Assembly (NCBI GenBank): GCA_001465015.1
Contig: LNEO01000205.1
Location: 1 to 64,000, forward strand
Reading direction: 5' to 3'
DNA length: 64,000 nucleotides
Origin: Deltaproteobacteria bacterium Ga0077539
Lineage (GTDB): Bacteria > Myxococcota_A > Polyangia > Polyangiales > Ga0077539
Shown here: piece by piece, positions 16,560 to 24,971 of the stretch
Layout: every line of letters starts with the position of its first letter
How positions within the stretch are numbered: position 1 is the first letter of the stretch
Notes under the pieces: generated by a model
Told to the model about the DNA's origin: nothing
Database searches by the model: none
Seen by the model: the letters and a program-made list of their open reading frames with translations, nothing else
Made by a program: the position numbers and the translations under genes

Positions 16560-17501
16560 ATGGAAGCACCGCCGTCGAAGCCGCGTCAGTTCGCGCTCCG
16601 ATTTATTTCGGGCAAATACCAGGGTGGGGAGTTTCCCATCGTCCCTGAGCGCGAGCTGGTGATCGGCCGATCGAACGATATCGACGTCGCGCTCATCGAG
16701 GACATGGTCTCTCGGCGGCACGCGCGGGTGATTCTACAAGGCGATTCGCTGGTCATCGAAGACCTCGGATCGACCAACGGCACCTTCGTCAACGGCGAGA
16801 AGGTCCGTCGCGCTCGCTTGAAAGAGGGCGACAAGATCCTCATCGGCACGAGCATCATCCGCGTGGCGCTCGCCGACGGCGAGCCCATGACGCGCTCGGA
16901 GTCCGACGCGAAGATCAAGCTGCAAGAGACCGCCGCCGGACGCCGCACCAGCCAGGTGCGCACGATGAGCGGCAACCTCTCGGAGGTCGGGCTCGTCGAC
17001 CTGTTGCAGCTCTTTACGACCAGCAAGAAGTCGGGCGTGCTCGTCGTTCGTCGCGACGAAGACGTGGGCCGCATCCACCTGCGCCGCGGCCAGATCGTGC
17101 ACGGCTCGATCAACGAAAACAGCGATGTTCCTGCGCTCAAAGCGATGTATCGCTTGCTCACGTGGGAGCACGGGACCTTCGAGCTCGAGGCCCCCGACGA
17201 GCGCGAGTTCGCCGACGAGATCACGCTCTCGACCGAGGCCATCTTGATGGAGGGCATGCGGCAGATCGACGAGATGAAGCGCCTGCAGTCGTCGCTGCCG
17301 CCCTCGACCGCGCACCTGTCCATCCCGTCGCCGCTCGCTCCGGCGCTGCGCGAGCTCAACCCCACCGAGCTCGACATCTTGCAGCTCGCGCTCAACCACG
17401 GAAACGTCGAAGCGATCCTCAACCGCTCGAAGGTCTCGGACCTCGAGACGTGCGAGGTGCTCGTGAAGCTCCTGCAGCGCAACTACCTGCGCACCGGCTG
17501 A
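16560..17501 (+). CDS. FHA domain plus DUF4388 (PATAN-like) signalling protein
   Basis: A 313-aa cytoplasmic protein. Residues about 10-105 are an FHA phosphothreonine-binding domain with the full set of loop residues (VIGRSNDIDV; MVSRRHARV; DLGSTNGTFVNG). Residues about 140-240 are a DUF4388 domain (SGNLSEVGLVDLLQLF; GVLVVRR...GRIHLRRGQIVHG). The C-terminal 60 residues look like a small helical or winged-helix end (LNPTELDILQLALNHGNVEAIL). This architecture is common in myxobacteria, where it links Ser/Thr kinases to gliding, gene control or cyclic-nucleotide-type outputs. No specific role can be assigned. It converges on the J-domain gene across a small inverted-repeat element. Confidence 0.88.
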   Translation: MEAPPSKPRQFALRFISGKYQGGEFPIVPERELVIGRSNDIDVALIEDMVSRRHARVILQGDSLVIEDLGSTNGTFVNGEKVRRARLKEGDKILIGTSIIRVALADGEPMTRSESDAKIKLQETAAGRRTSQVRTMSGNLSEVGLVDLLQLFTTSKKSGVLVVRRDEDVGRIHLRRGQIVHGSINENSDVPALKAMYRLLTWEHGTFELEAPDEREFADEITLSTEAILMEGMRQIDEMKRLQSSLPPSTAHLSIPSPLAPALRELNPTELDILQLALNHGNVEAILNRSKVSDLETCEVLVKLLQRNYLRTG

Positions 17502-17514
17502 GCGGTGCCGCTCT

Positions 17515-17636
17515 AGAGGGCGTCCGGAGATCGTTTGTGGCGAGCGCGCCCGCAGCGAACGACCAAGCCGTACTTACGTACGGCGCGGGAGAGAGCGAGG
17601 ACGTAAGCCGTCACAAACGATCTCCCGACGCCCTCT
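17515..17636. repeat. 122-bp element with 25-bp terminal inverted repeats
   Basis: The ends 17515-17539 and 17612-17636 are inverted copies of each other with a single mismatch (24 of 25). The inside contains the palindrome GCCGTACTTACGTACGGC. CCGCT occurs just outside both ends (17508-17512 and 17638-17642), as a target duplication might. The right end supplies the stop codon of the J-domain gene. It lies between two convergent genes, so it may instead be a bidirectional terminator. The size and ends resemble a MITE. Confidence 0.65.
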
Positions 17637-18105
17637 ACCGCTGCAAGAGCAGCAGATACGCGTCGGTGAGCGACACCGCGAGCGCCGCGGCGCTCTGGTG
17701 GCTCTCTCCGTCGCCGAGGTGACGGTCGGGGTGGTACTGCCGCAGCTGCGCGCGATACGCGCGCTCGATCTGGCTCCGCGTCGCGCCGGGGCTGAGCTCG
17801 AGGTGCGCGTACGCCTTGGAGACCTGCATGCCCTTCAGCCGAGCCCTGCGGGTCGAGTTGATCGCGTCGAGCTCTTCGTCCGCGGCGGGGCGGCGGTTCG
17901 CGGTCTTGCCCCGCAGCCGACGGCGGCGCTCGAGCTCGATCCCCAGCGAGTCGTCGGTGATGCGCGCGATGCCCAGCTTGTCCACGAGCGACGCGGGGGC
18001 GTCTCGGCCGCCGGGGCTGCGCGCGCCGGGCCCTTGCGTGCCGCCCGACGAGGGAGGCTCGATGGCATCACGAATGCCCTTGTTGATCCGATCCCAAATC
18101 GTCAC
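17635..18105 (-). CDS. Small protein with C-terminal J-domain
   Basis: A 156-aa protein. Residues 1-85 are hydrophilic (Gly/Pro/Arg-rich after MTIWDRINKGIRDAI). Residues about 92-156 form a DnaJ-type domain: QVSKAYAHLELSPGATRSQIERAYR, then YHPDRH with the HPD tripeptide that stimulates Hsp70 ATPase, then a closing helix. A J-domain at the C-terminus rather than the N-terminus is less usual. The start GTG overlaps the stop of the PilZ gene (GTGA). The stop codon is supplied by the inverted-repeat element, so the original C-terminus may have been altered by its insertion. Confidence 0.75.
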   Translation of the reverse strand: MTIWDRINKGIRDAIEPPSSGGTQGPGARSPGGRDAPASLVDKLGIARITDDSLGIELERRRRLRGKTANRRPAADEELDAINSTRRARLKGMQVSKAYAHLELSPGATRSQIERAYRAQLRQYHPDRHLGDGESHQSAAALAVSLTDAYLLLLQR

Positions 18106-18434
18106 GGGGCCATCACCGCCTTCGCCTTCTCGAGCATCCGCGCGAGGATCGCGTCGCTCTTGTCGTCCACCGTCGTGAACACGACGCCCATTCCGGGCGG
18201 GTCGTTTTGCACTCGAACGACCTCGCCTTCGGCCTGCACGGTCTCGACCTCGTCGTCGATGACGAGGAAGCGAACCTTCACTTTGGTGCCCACCGGCAGC
18301 GGCTCGTTGCAGCGCAAAAAAGCGCCCGATCGCGAGATGTTCGCCACGTACTCGCGCACGAACGCGTCGAGCGACTCGAACTCTTGATTGATGGTGACGC
18401 GCTCTTCGATGCGTCGTCCTTCGTCGCGAATCAT
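18102..18434 (-). CDS. PilZ-domain protein
   Basis: A 110-aa single-domain protein resembling PilZ cyclic-di-GMP receptors. It has an arginine-rich N-terminus (RDEGRRIEERVTI), NISRSGAFLRC (the D/NxSxxG motif), VGTKVKVRFLVI, and a central EGEVVRVQ...GMGVVF strand pair. It probably binds cyclic-di-GMP or serves as a partner in motility or envelope control. The ATG at 18434 is chosen over an in-frame TTG at 18476. It overlaps the J-domain gene and lies 104 bp after the RNase gene. Confidence 0.75.
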   Translation of the reverse strand: MIRDEGRRIEERVTINQEFESLDAFVREYVANISRSGAFLRCNEPLPVGTKVKVRFLVIDDEVETVQAEGEVVRVQNDPPGMGVVFTTVDDKSDAILARMLEKAKAVMAP

Positions 18435-18538
18435 GAGTGCTCGACCGCTCCCTTCCAACGAACTCCAACGAATCAACTCGTCGATCAGCGCCGGTCATCC
18501 ATCGAGGGCTCCGCGCGGCGGCGCGTCTTGCGCGACCG

Positions 18539-20500
18539 CTACTGACCGCTCAGATCGAACTGCTCGATATGGTACTCGGGCTTGGACGTCACGACGATCC
18601 GGCGCTGATACCTACGCTGCGCCTCTTCGAAAGCCTCCTTGGCCTCGTGCTTGAGCGCGTCGGCGACCGCGGGGTGCGCGTGCACGACGATCGTGTAGCC
18701 CTTGAGCTGATCTCGCTCTCGGCGAATCTGCCGCAGCACTTCGTAGGCGATCGTGAGGCGCGAGGAGGTGTGCCCGGTGCCGTCGCAGTAGAAGCAGGGC
18801 TCGTAGAGCTGTCGACCGAGCGACTCGCGGGTTCGCTTGCGGGTCATCTCGATGAGCCCGAGCTCGCTGATGCGCAGGATGCTCGTCTTGGCCTTGTCCT
18901 TGGCGAGGGACTCCGCGAGGGACTTGTAGACTTTGTCGCGGTTTCCCTGGCGCTCCATGTCGATGAGGTCGAGGATCACCAGGCCGCCGAGGTTGCGCAG
19001 GCGAAGCTGGTAGGCGATCTCGTCGACGGCCTCGAGGTTGGTCTGCGTGACCGTCTCTTCGACGTCTTTTTGGCCGACGAAGCGCCCGGAGTTCACGTCG
19101 ATGGCCGTCAGCGCCTCGGCCTGATCGATGATCAGGTAGCCGCCCGACGGCAACGGAACCTTTCTCGCGAGCGCCCTGGCGATCTCGTCTTCGATCCCGT
19201 ACGCGTCGAAGAGCGGCTCGTCGCCCTGATAGAGCACGATGTCGTCCTTGCGCTCGGGCATGAACCGCTCGACGAACCGCGCGCACCGGGCGTGCGCCTC
19301 GCGGTCATCGATGATGACCTTCTCGATTTCGGGCCCCATGGTGTCGCGCACGGTGCGGAGCACCACGTCGAGCTCGGAGAAGAGCAGCGTGGCGCCGCGG
19401 GCTTGCTCGCGCTTGCGCCAGATGTCGTTCCACAGGGTGACGAGGTAGGCGACGTCGGTCTTCAGGCCCTTCTTGGTGAGGCCCTCGCTCGCGGTGCGGA
19501 CGATGATCCCGCCCTTCTCGGGCTTGAGCTGCTCGATCACCTCGCGCAGGCGCCTTCGCTCGCGCTCGGAGCCGATGCGCTTGGACACGCCCACGTGCTC
19601 GACCGTCGGCAGATAGACCGAGTATCGACCCGCGAGCGAGATGTGCGAGGTGCACCGCGCGCCCTTCGTCCCGATCGGGTCCTTGCTGACCTGAACGACG
19701 ATCTCTTGCCCCTCCCGCAGAAGATCGCGGATCGGCGAGCGCACGGGCTTCTCTTTGCGGGGGGGCCGTCCGCCGCCGCCGCCGCCGTTGCTTCGTCCGC
19801 CGCGGTGCCGCGCTTCTTTGCGCTTCTGGCGCTGCGACTTCGGGAGCTTGCGCTGCCCGCCACCACCGCCGCCACCACCGCCGTTGCCACCACTGCCACC
19901 GCGATGAGCTGGCGCAGAGACTTCGGCGCCCGAGTCCGCGAGCAGGTCCGAGACGCCGACCTCGTCGTCGATCGCGCCCTCTTCGTGGCTGTGATGGCTG
20001 TGATCGTCACCGTGAGAGCGCGCGGAGAGCCCGTCGTCGTCTTCGGCGGCGTCGTCGGCATCTTCGCCGTCGGCGCTGTCAGCACCGTCCGCGCCGTCTG
20101 CCGCGTCGACGCCATCGACCGCGTCAACGTCGCCGTTGTCCGGCGCTTCGGAGTCGCCCGACGCAAGCAGCTCGTTGTCGCTGGCATCGTTGACGGGCTC
20201 ACCCTTTTGCGGCGGGAGGCCGGCGCTGTCGTCGTCCTCCGAGAAGACGGTCGTCTCGCGCAGTCGCTGCTCGGCGACGACGTCTTCGGAGTGAAGAAAC
20301 GCTGCTCGTTCGAGGCCGATGTCGACGAAGGCGGCGTTCATTCCTGGGAGCACGCGGGTCACGCGTCCGAGGTAGACGTCGCCCACGTTGCTGCGCTCGC
20401 CGCGGCGTTCGATGAGCAGTTCGGTTACGATTCCGTTTTCAATGAGTGCGACTCGGGTCTCGCCGATGTCGACGTTGATAACAATCTGGTTGCGGGGCAT
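18539..20500 (-). CDS. rng: Ribonuclease E/G family endoribonuclease with large S1 insertion
   Basis: A 653-aa protein of the RNase E/G family, which cuts single-stranded RNA in rRNA maturation and mRNA decay. Residues 1-75 match the start of RNase G (IVINVDIGETRVALI; GDVYLGRVTRVLPGMNAAFVDIG). From about 76 to 255 the S1 domain is interrupted by an acidic, then Gly-rich, then basic linker (DAADGADGADSADGED; a run of nine Gly; KSQRQKRKEARHR). The rest is normal: IDVNSGRF and VILDLIDME carry the two Mg-binding aspartates (about 465 and 508), and CFYCDG near 570 is the zinc-link CxxC. The start ATG at 20500 fits the family N-terminus. CarD is encoded 260 bp upstream on the same strand. Confidence 0.9.
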   Translation of the reverse strand: MPRNQIVINVDIGETRVALIENGIVTELLIERRGERSNVGDVYLGRVTRVLPGMNAAFVDIGLERAAFLHSEDVVAEQRLRETTVFSEDDDSAGLPPQKGEPVNDASDNELLASGDSEAPDNGDVDAVDGVDAADGADGADSADGEDADDAAEDDDGLSARSHGDDHSHHSHEEGAIDDEVGVSDLLADSGAEVSAPAHRGGSGGNGGGGGGGGGQRKLPKSQRQKRKEARHRGGRSNGGGGGGRPPRKEKPVRSPIRDLLREGQEIVVQVSKDPIGTKGARCTSHISLAGRYSVYLPTVEHVGVSKRIGSERERRRLREVIEQLKPEKGGIIVRTASEGLTKKGLKTDVAYLVTLWNDIWRKREQARGATLLFSELDVVLRTVRDTMGPEIEKVIIDDREAHARCARFVERFMPERKDDIVLYQGDEPLFDAYGIEDEIARALARKVPLPSGGYLIIDQAEALTAIDVNSGRFVGQKDVEETVTQTNLEAVDEIAYQLRLRNLGGLVILDLIDMERQGNRDKVYKSLAESLAKDKAKTSILRISELGLIEMTRKRTRESLGRQLYEPCFYCDGTGHTSSRLTIAYEVLRQIRRERDQLKGYTIVVHAHPAVADALKHEAKEAFEEAQRRYQRRIVVTSKPEYHIEQFDLSGQ

Positions 20501-20760
20501 CCCATCGCTCGCGTGGAAAATTCTTGGGTTTGCGCGAATGCGCCGCACCGGGAGCACCGCGCTATCTTCCTGCGCGGGCCGGGGCGCTTCCGCCGCGGAC
20601 GCACGGAGCACGGAGCGAGCGATGTGCGCTCGGACCGCCCAACCATGCGGAGCCAGGAGGGTAGCCCGAGCGGCGTTCGGGCCGCTAGCACAATGAGTTA
20701 CCCCTCCGAGGCCCATACGGCCCCGTATCCCCGATCGCCCCCGACGCGACGGGCTCGAGC

Positions 20761-21270
20761 TCAGTTGCTCTCGAAGATCGACTCGATCTCCGAGACGGTC
20801 TGCTCTTCGGACCAGGTCCGGGCGACGGCGATCTCTTTGACGATCAGCCCGCGCGCGGTCTCGAGCATGCGGCGCTCGCCGAAGGACAGGCTCTTTTCGA
20901 CCTTGAGGCGGTAGAGGTCGCGCAGGACCTCGGCGACGTCGTAGATGCTGCCGGTCTTGATCTTGTCCATGAAGCCGCGATAGCGGCGGTTCCACGTCTG
21001 GTTGTCGAACGCGACGTTGCGCTCGCGGAGGATCTCGAAGATCTCGAGCACTTCGCCCTCGGACACGATCGAGCGGAGCCCGACGGTGTGCGCGTTCTTC
21101 ACCGGGACCATGATGCGCTTGTCGCTGTCGAGAATGCGGAGGACGTAGAAGCGCTGGCGCGAGCCCGCGATATCACGCTCTTCGATGCTGACGACCTCGG
21201 TCACGCCTTGCGCGGGGTAGACCGCCTTGTCGCCGACCTTGAACTCGCTCTTCGCTACCTGCTCCTGCAT
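20761..21270 (-). CDS. cdnL: CarD/CdnL-family transcription regulator
   Basis: A 169-aa RNA-polymerase-binding regulator. Residues 8-70 are the CarD_CdnL_TRCF Tudor-like domain that contacts the beta subunit (FKVGDKAVYPAQGVTEV; FYVLRILDSDKRIMVPV). Residues 75-169 are the helical DNA-contacting domain (RRYRGFMDKIKTGSIYDVAEVLRDL; SFGERRMLETARGLIVKEIA). It stabilises open promoter complexes, notably at rRNA promoters, in myxobacteria. The ATG at 21270 has a perfect AAGGAG six bases upstream, so the longer ORF to 21321 is rejected. No HMGA-like tail is present, so it is CdnL rather than full CarD. Confidence 0.93.
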   Translation of the reverse strand: MQEQVAKSEFKVGDKAVYPAQGVTEVVSIEERDIAGSRQRFYVLRILDSDKRIMVPVKNAHTVGLRSIVSEGEVLEIFEILRERNVAFDNQTWNRRYRGFMDKIKTGSIYDVAEVLRDLYRLKVEKSLSFGERRMLETARGLIVKEIAVARTWSEEQTVSEIESIFESN

Positions 21271-21709
21271 GACGACTCCTTCGGCCCCCTCGGCTTCGGG
21301 TTGGCTCGGGATGAACAACAAACACGGAAATCTGAGGCAAATCCGGGGTGATCGACACCTTCACCGCTCGTTCCGTCGAACGTGCAGGGATCGAACGCCT
21401 GGCGCCCGGTCGAATTCCCGCCCGGGGCGCTCTGAAGCAACAGAATACCCCGCTTCGATGGGGCGTGTCTTCGGCGGACGCTGAAATCTCCGCGAAATCT
21501 CTGCGCGCCACCCGGGGATCCGACGATCACAACCGCGGCTCGATGGAGCCGCAGAGTCATCACCGTCGAACCACTCGGGTCGCCAAAGGAATGACGCCGA
21601 ACGCTAGGGGAGACCCCGCAGCGCGTCAAGCCCCGCGTCAAAGTAAATGCCGCAACGCGGCAAACCCCTGCGATTGCTCGAGACCGCGGCGGTCGAGCGG
21701 GGGGGGGTT
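21271..21709. other. Intergenic region without recognised gene
   Basis: About 440 bp between the CarD start and the end of the OmpA-like gene. It carries the CarD ribosome site at its left edge. The open frames here are short and overlap each other with no consistent codon pattern. A TTCGATC-like segment at 21385-21400 was examined as a tRNA T-arm and does not pair. I see no convincing promoter or terminator. The G-run at 21699-21708 precedes the next gene's stop. Confidence 0.5.
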
Positions 21710-22549
21710 TCAGCGCGGCGCGTTGGCGGCCGCGGGCGTGCCCTCGAGCGACGAGAGGTCGGGCAGCTCGTTGATGTTCGGCATGAGCACGATCTCGACG
21801 CGGCGGTTGAGCGCGCGGTTCTGATCGGTGTCGTTGGGGTTGGCCGGCTGAAACTCGGCGTACCCGGCAGAGCCCAGGCGCTCGGCCGACACGCCGTTCT
21901 GCGCGAGGAAGCGCGAGACGTTGACGGCGCGCGCGGTCGACAGCTCCCAGTTGTCCGCGAAGCGTCCGCCGCGGCCGATCTGCACGTTGTCGGTGTGGCC
22001 CGCGACGAGAAAATCTCGATCCGGGATCTGCGAGAGCACCTGCGCGACCTGGCGAAGCACCTCTTCGCCCTCGCGACGGAGACGCGCGTCACCCGAGTCG
22101 AACAAGATTCCCGCGGGAAGCTCGATCACCATGCGTCCGCGCACGATGCGCACGCGCAATCTTCCCTGGTCGATCATCGCTCGAAAGCGTCCGATCATCT
22201 GACGGAAGGTCGCGAGTCGAGCCTCTGCTTGTTGCTGTTGACGCCGGAGCTCCTCTTCTCGACGTCGCGCGGCGTCGAGCTCTGCTTGCGTCTGCGTGTT
22301 GGACGCTTGCAAGCGTGAGACGTCTTCTCCCAGCGCGCGGAGCCGTGAAGCCATCTGCTCGCTCGTCGCGCGAAGCGACGCGAGCTGCTCGTTGAGACGA
22401 TCGCGCTCGCCGCGCATCGTGTTGAGCTCGCCCTCGAGCTGCTGCGCGCGCCGCAGCGCTGCGCGGTGCTCCTCGCTCGGACCGCAGGCCCCTGTGCCTG
22501 CCAGCGCCAGCGCCAAGAAAACTCCCGACCATCGCAGTGAAATTCGCAT
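21710..22549 (-). CDS. OmpA-domain peptidoglycan-associated lipoprotein
   Basis: A 279-aa outer-membrane lipoprotein. A signal peptide ends at the lipobox TGAC (Cys about 20). Residues about 25-130 are a heptad-rich coiled coil (QQLEGELNTMRGERDRLNEQ). Residues about 150-265 are an OmpA/MotB-type peptidoglycan-binding domain: GILFDSGDARL, VAGHTDNV, NWELSTARAVNVSRFL, GYAEFQPANPNDTDQNRALNRRVEI. It tethers the outer membrane to peptidoglycan. An AAGGCGAGG ribosome site precedes the ATG at 22549. It is divergent from the histone H1-like gene. Confidence 0.9.
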   Translation of the reverse strand: MRISLRWSGVFLALALAGTGACGPSEEHRAALRRAQQLEGELNTMRGERDRLNEQLASLRATSEQMASRLRALGEDVSRLQASNTQTQAELDAARRREEELRRQQQQAEARLATFRQMIGRFRAMIDQGRLRVRIVRGRMVIELPAGILFDSGDARLRREGEEVLRQVAQVLSQIPDRDFLVAGHTDNVQIGRGGRFADNWELSTARAVNVSRFLAQNGVSAERLGSAGYAEFQPANPNDTDQNRALNRRVEIVLMPNINELPDLSSLEGTPAAANAPR

Positions 22550-22659
22550 CCGTATCGCCTCGCCTTTTCGAAGGGGCCGAGATCGGACGCATGTTTCTAT
22601 GCAGAAGTCAACAAATAAGACCACGACATGTGTACATGCGTTGCCCTACGTCGACTTGC

Positions 22660-22688
22660 TTGACAACGTATGAGTGTGGCAATACAAC
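22660..22688 (+). promoter_or_regulatory. Strong sigma-70-like promoter of histone H1-like gene
   Basis: A consensus TTGACA at 22660-22665 is followed after exactly 17 bases by TACAAC at 22683-22688. It is the best promoter match I saw in the window. The leader contains a six-pair hairpin (CTCGGT 22703-22708 with ACCGAG 22722-22727) just before the GGAGG at 22733-22737. Confidence 0.75.
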
Positions 22689-22742
22689 ACAACACAGACA
22701 ACCTCGGTCACCCCAACTAGAACCGAGATTCTGGAGGATCAC

Positions 22743-23024
22743 ATGGCTACTGCAAAGAAGACTGCGAAGAAGGGCACTGCGAAGAAGGCCGCCAAGAAGG
22801 GCGCCAAGAAGGCCGCCAAGAAGGGCGCCGTGAAGAAGGCTGCCAAGAAGGGCGCCAAGAAGGCCGCCAAGAAGGGCGGAGCCAAGAAGGCCGCCAAGAA
22901 GGGTGGAGCCAAGAAGGCCGCCAAGAAGGCCGCCAAGAAGCCTGCCAAGAAGGCTGCGAAGAAGCCTGCGAAGAAGGCCCCCGCTGCCGCTCCGGCCGCG
23001 GCTTCGTCCGACGAGAGCGAGTGA
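22743..23024 (+). CDS. Histone H1-like lysine/alanine-repeat protein
   Basis: A 93-aa protein made almost entirely of KKAAKKG-type repeats from residue 4 to 80, with PAKKA units near the end and an Ala-rich, then acidic tail (ASSDESE). It resembles the C-terminal tail of eukaryotic histone H1 and bacterial H1-like proteins, and it should bind and compact DNA without sequence specificity. The strong promoter, GGAGG ribosome site and a stem-loop downstream suggest high expression as a monocistronic unit. Its repeat-rich gene could expand or shrink by slippage. Confidence 0.9.
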   Translation: MATAKKTAKKGTAKKAAKKGAKKAAKKGAVKKAAKKGAKKAAKKGGAKKAAKKGGAKKAAKKAAKKPAKKAAKKPAKKAPAAAPAAASSDESE

Positions 23025-23086
23025 GCCTCGGCTCACAAGCCCTCAGTGAGGCGTGATCGCACTCGATCACACAGTTCCTCACAGTG

Positions 23087-23128
23087 AACGCCGATCAAAG
23101 GTCTTTCGGGACGTTTGATCGGCGTTCG
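23087..23128. terminator. Stem-loop terminator after histone H1-like gene
   Basis: A perfect 14-bp inverted repeat (GAACGCCGATCAAA at 23087-23100, complement at 23115-23128) surrounds a 14-base loop. It lies 62 bp after the H1-like stop and before the convergent gamma-glutamyltranspeptidase end, so it can serve both. No U-run follows on the plus strand. Confidence 0.7.
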
Positions 23129-23174
23129 CGTTTCTCCCGCTCGGGCGCTTCGGGGAGCGAGCCCGCCGGGTTGG

Positions 23175-24911
23175 TCACTCGCCGTCGGGAGCGCCGCCGG
23201 CTTTGCGCGGGTCGCTCGAGGCGAAGAGCACGCGCGATCCGCTCCGATCACCGACAGAAATCGCCGTCGCCGCGGCGAGGGGTGAGTCGCTCTCGAGCAC
23301 GTTGTAGCCCCGCGCGCGGAGCCCCACGCGAACGTCTTCGGGCACTTCGCGTTCGACCAGCAGCTGGTCGGGCGCTCCCTGGTGATGAACGCGCGCCGCG
23401 CTCACCGCGGCTTCGACGGACATCCCGTGGACGAGCACGTTGAGGACGATCTGCGCCGTGGCCGTCGCGATGCGCGGGCCCCCCGACGCGCCCGCGACGA
23501 GCGTGGGTCGACCGTCGCGCAGCACGATCGTGGGGGACATCGACGAGATGGGACGACGCCCCGCGACCAGAGAATTTGCTCGCGAAACAGCGAGACCAAA
23601 GTTGTTTCCCGCCGTGCCGATCGAGAAGTCGTCGACCTCGTCGTTGAGCAACACGCCCAGCGACGGAACGACCACGCGCGAGCCGAACGAGAGGTTGACC
23701 GTGGTCGTGAGCGAGACGGCCATTCCGTCGGCGTCGACCACGCAGAGGTGCGTCGTTCCTGCGTCGCGCGCGGGCTCGATGACGACGACAGGACGCGAGC
23801 GCGACGGGTCGAACGTGCGGTGCCGCTGCGCCAATCGCGTGGCAGAAAGCAGCGATTGCGCGAGCGGCGACGGCGTGTTGGGGTCGCCCGCGCCAGGGTC
23901 GCCGACGTAGCGAGTGCGATCGTCGAACGCGTGCTTCCATGCGTCGGCGAGCGCGTGCGCGTACGCGCTCGAGCCGTGAAGCAGCGGGAGATTGCGCGCG
24001 GCGAGGCCGTCGATCTGCGCGAGCGTCTGCGCGACGACGAGGCCGCCAGCGCTGGGCGGAGGCGCCGTAACGACGGTGTTTCCCCGGAAATTCACGGTCA
24101 ACGGCGCGCGCTCGACGACGCGATAGTCGCGGATGTCCTCGGCGGTGAGCACGCCCCCCTGCGCGCGAACATGATCCGCGATCGCCGCCGCGAAGGCGCC
24201 TCGCACGTAGCGCTCGCCCTCGCGCCCGTAGCGCTCGAGCGTCGTGGCGAGCGGCGCTCTTCGCAGCAATTCACCGGCGACGTACGGAACTCCCCCGCGC
24301 GAAAACACCGCCGCAAACGCAGGATTGCTCTGGAGCTCCGGCCTCTCTTGCGCGAGCCGGTCCGCGAGAAACGGCGACACGCGAAAGCCCTGTCGCGCGA
24401 GGCGCACCGCGGGCGCCGTCGCGACCGACAGCGGTCTTCGCCCGTATCGTCGCGACAGCTCGACGTAGCCCGTCGGCTCGCCAGGAACGGCGACGGCCAG
24501 GCCGCCCACCTGGCTCGCCCGCGACGCGTTGGGCGCGCTGCGAATGCGCTCGGGCGTGAGCGCGGCCGGCGCCGCCTCGCGAAAATCGACGAACGTGCAG
24601 CGGCCCCCGCTCGGCTGACACACGAGCGCGAAGCCCCCTCCCCCGAAGCCCGACGAGCTGGGGCTGGTGACTCCGAGCGCGAGGGCTGCGGCGATCGCGG
24701 CGTCGACGGCGTTTCCTCCGGCGCGCAGCACTTCGACGGCGGCGCGCGAGGCGTCGGCGTTGTCCGCAGCAGCAGCGAATCGCCGGCCGGACCACGGGTC
24801 GCGAAACCATCCCCGAGCCCACGGAGCGGCGAGCACCACGACGCTCGCGGCGAGCGCGCCGACAACAACTCTGTGACTGCGCGGGTGGACAGGCTTTCGA
24901 TTCTTCTTCAT
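23175..24911 (-). CDS. ggt: Gamma-glutamyltranspeptidase
   Basis: A 578-aa Ntn-hydrolase that cleaves or transfers the gamma-glutamyl group of glutathione in the periplasm. It has an N-terminal basic and hydrophobic export segment (residues 13-34), SSGFGGGGFALV, and FREAAPA. The autoprocessing and catalytic threonine is in DAGTTHLCVVDADG (about 382), and SMSPTIV and GASGGPRI follow. The length is normal. It is transcribed away from glutathione synthetase with 60 bp between the starts, so the two glutathione genes may share control. Confidence 0.93.
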   Translation of the reverse strand: MKKNRKPVHPRSHRVVVGALAASVVVLAAPWARGWFRDPWSGRRFAAAADNADASRAAVEVLRAGGNAVDAAIAAALALGVTSPSSSGFGGGGFALVCQPSGGRCTFVDFREAAPAALTPERIRSAPNASRASQVGGLAVAVPGEPTGYVELSRRYGRRPLSVATAPAVRLARQGFRVSPFLADRLAQERPELQSNPAFAAVFSRGGVPYVAGELLRRAPLATTLERYGREGERYVRGAFAAAIADHVRAQGGVLTAEDIRDYRVVERAPLTVNFRGNTVVTAPPPSAGGLVVAQTLAQIDGLAARNLPLLHGSSAYAHALADAWKHAFDDRTRYVGDPGAGDPNTPSPLAQSLLSATRLAQRHRTFDPSRSRPVVVIEPARDAGTTHLCVVDADGMAVSLTTTVNLSFGSRVVVPSLGVLLNDEVDDFSIGTAGNNFGLAVSRANSLVAGRRPISSMSPTIVLRDGRPTLVAGASGGPRIATATAQIVLNVLVHGMSVEAAVSAARVHHQGAPDQLLVEREVPEDVRVGLRARGYNVLESDSPLAAATAISVGDRSGSRVLFASSDPRKAGGAPDGE

Positions 24912-24971
24912 CGCGCTACCCTCCCCCGCCCACGAGAGCAGCGCGGCCGAGCCGCGAAGGAGTCATCGAGC

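Noticed and set aside
18437..20914. 825-codon plus-strand open frame opposite RNase E/G
   Set aside because: The opposite strand encodes a clear RNase E/G. This frame mirrors its codon bias and has no family features.
21375..21440. tRNA-like TTCGATC/TTCGAAT segments
   Set aside because: The flanking bases do not pair as a T-arm and no acceptor, D or anticodon stems can be built on either strand.
22089..22592. Alternative minus-strand frame across the OmpA-like gene
   Set aside because: It is out of frame with the recognisable coiled coil and OmpA motifs and is Arg/Ala/Ser-rich.
22739..22948. Minus-strand ORF encoding a repetitive hydrophobic (Phe/Leu/Ala) peptide
   Set aside because: It is the exact antisense of the AAG/GCC-rich histone H1-like repeats; the hydrophobic look is a codon mirror effect.
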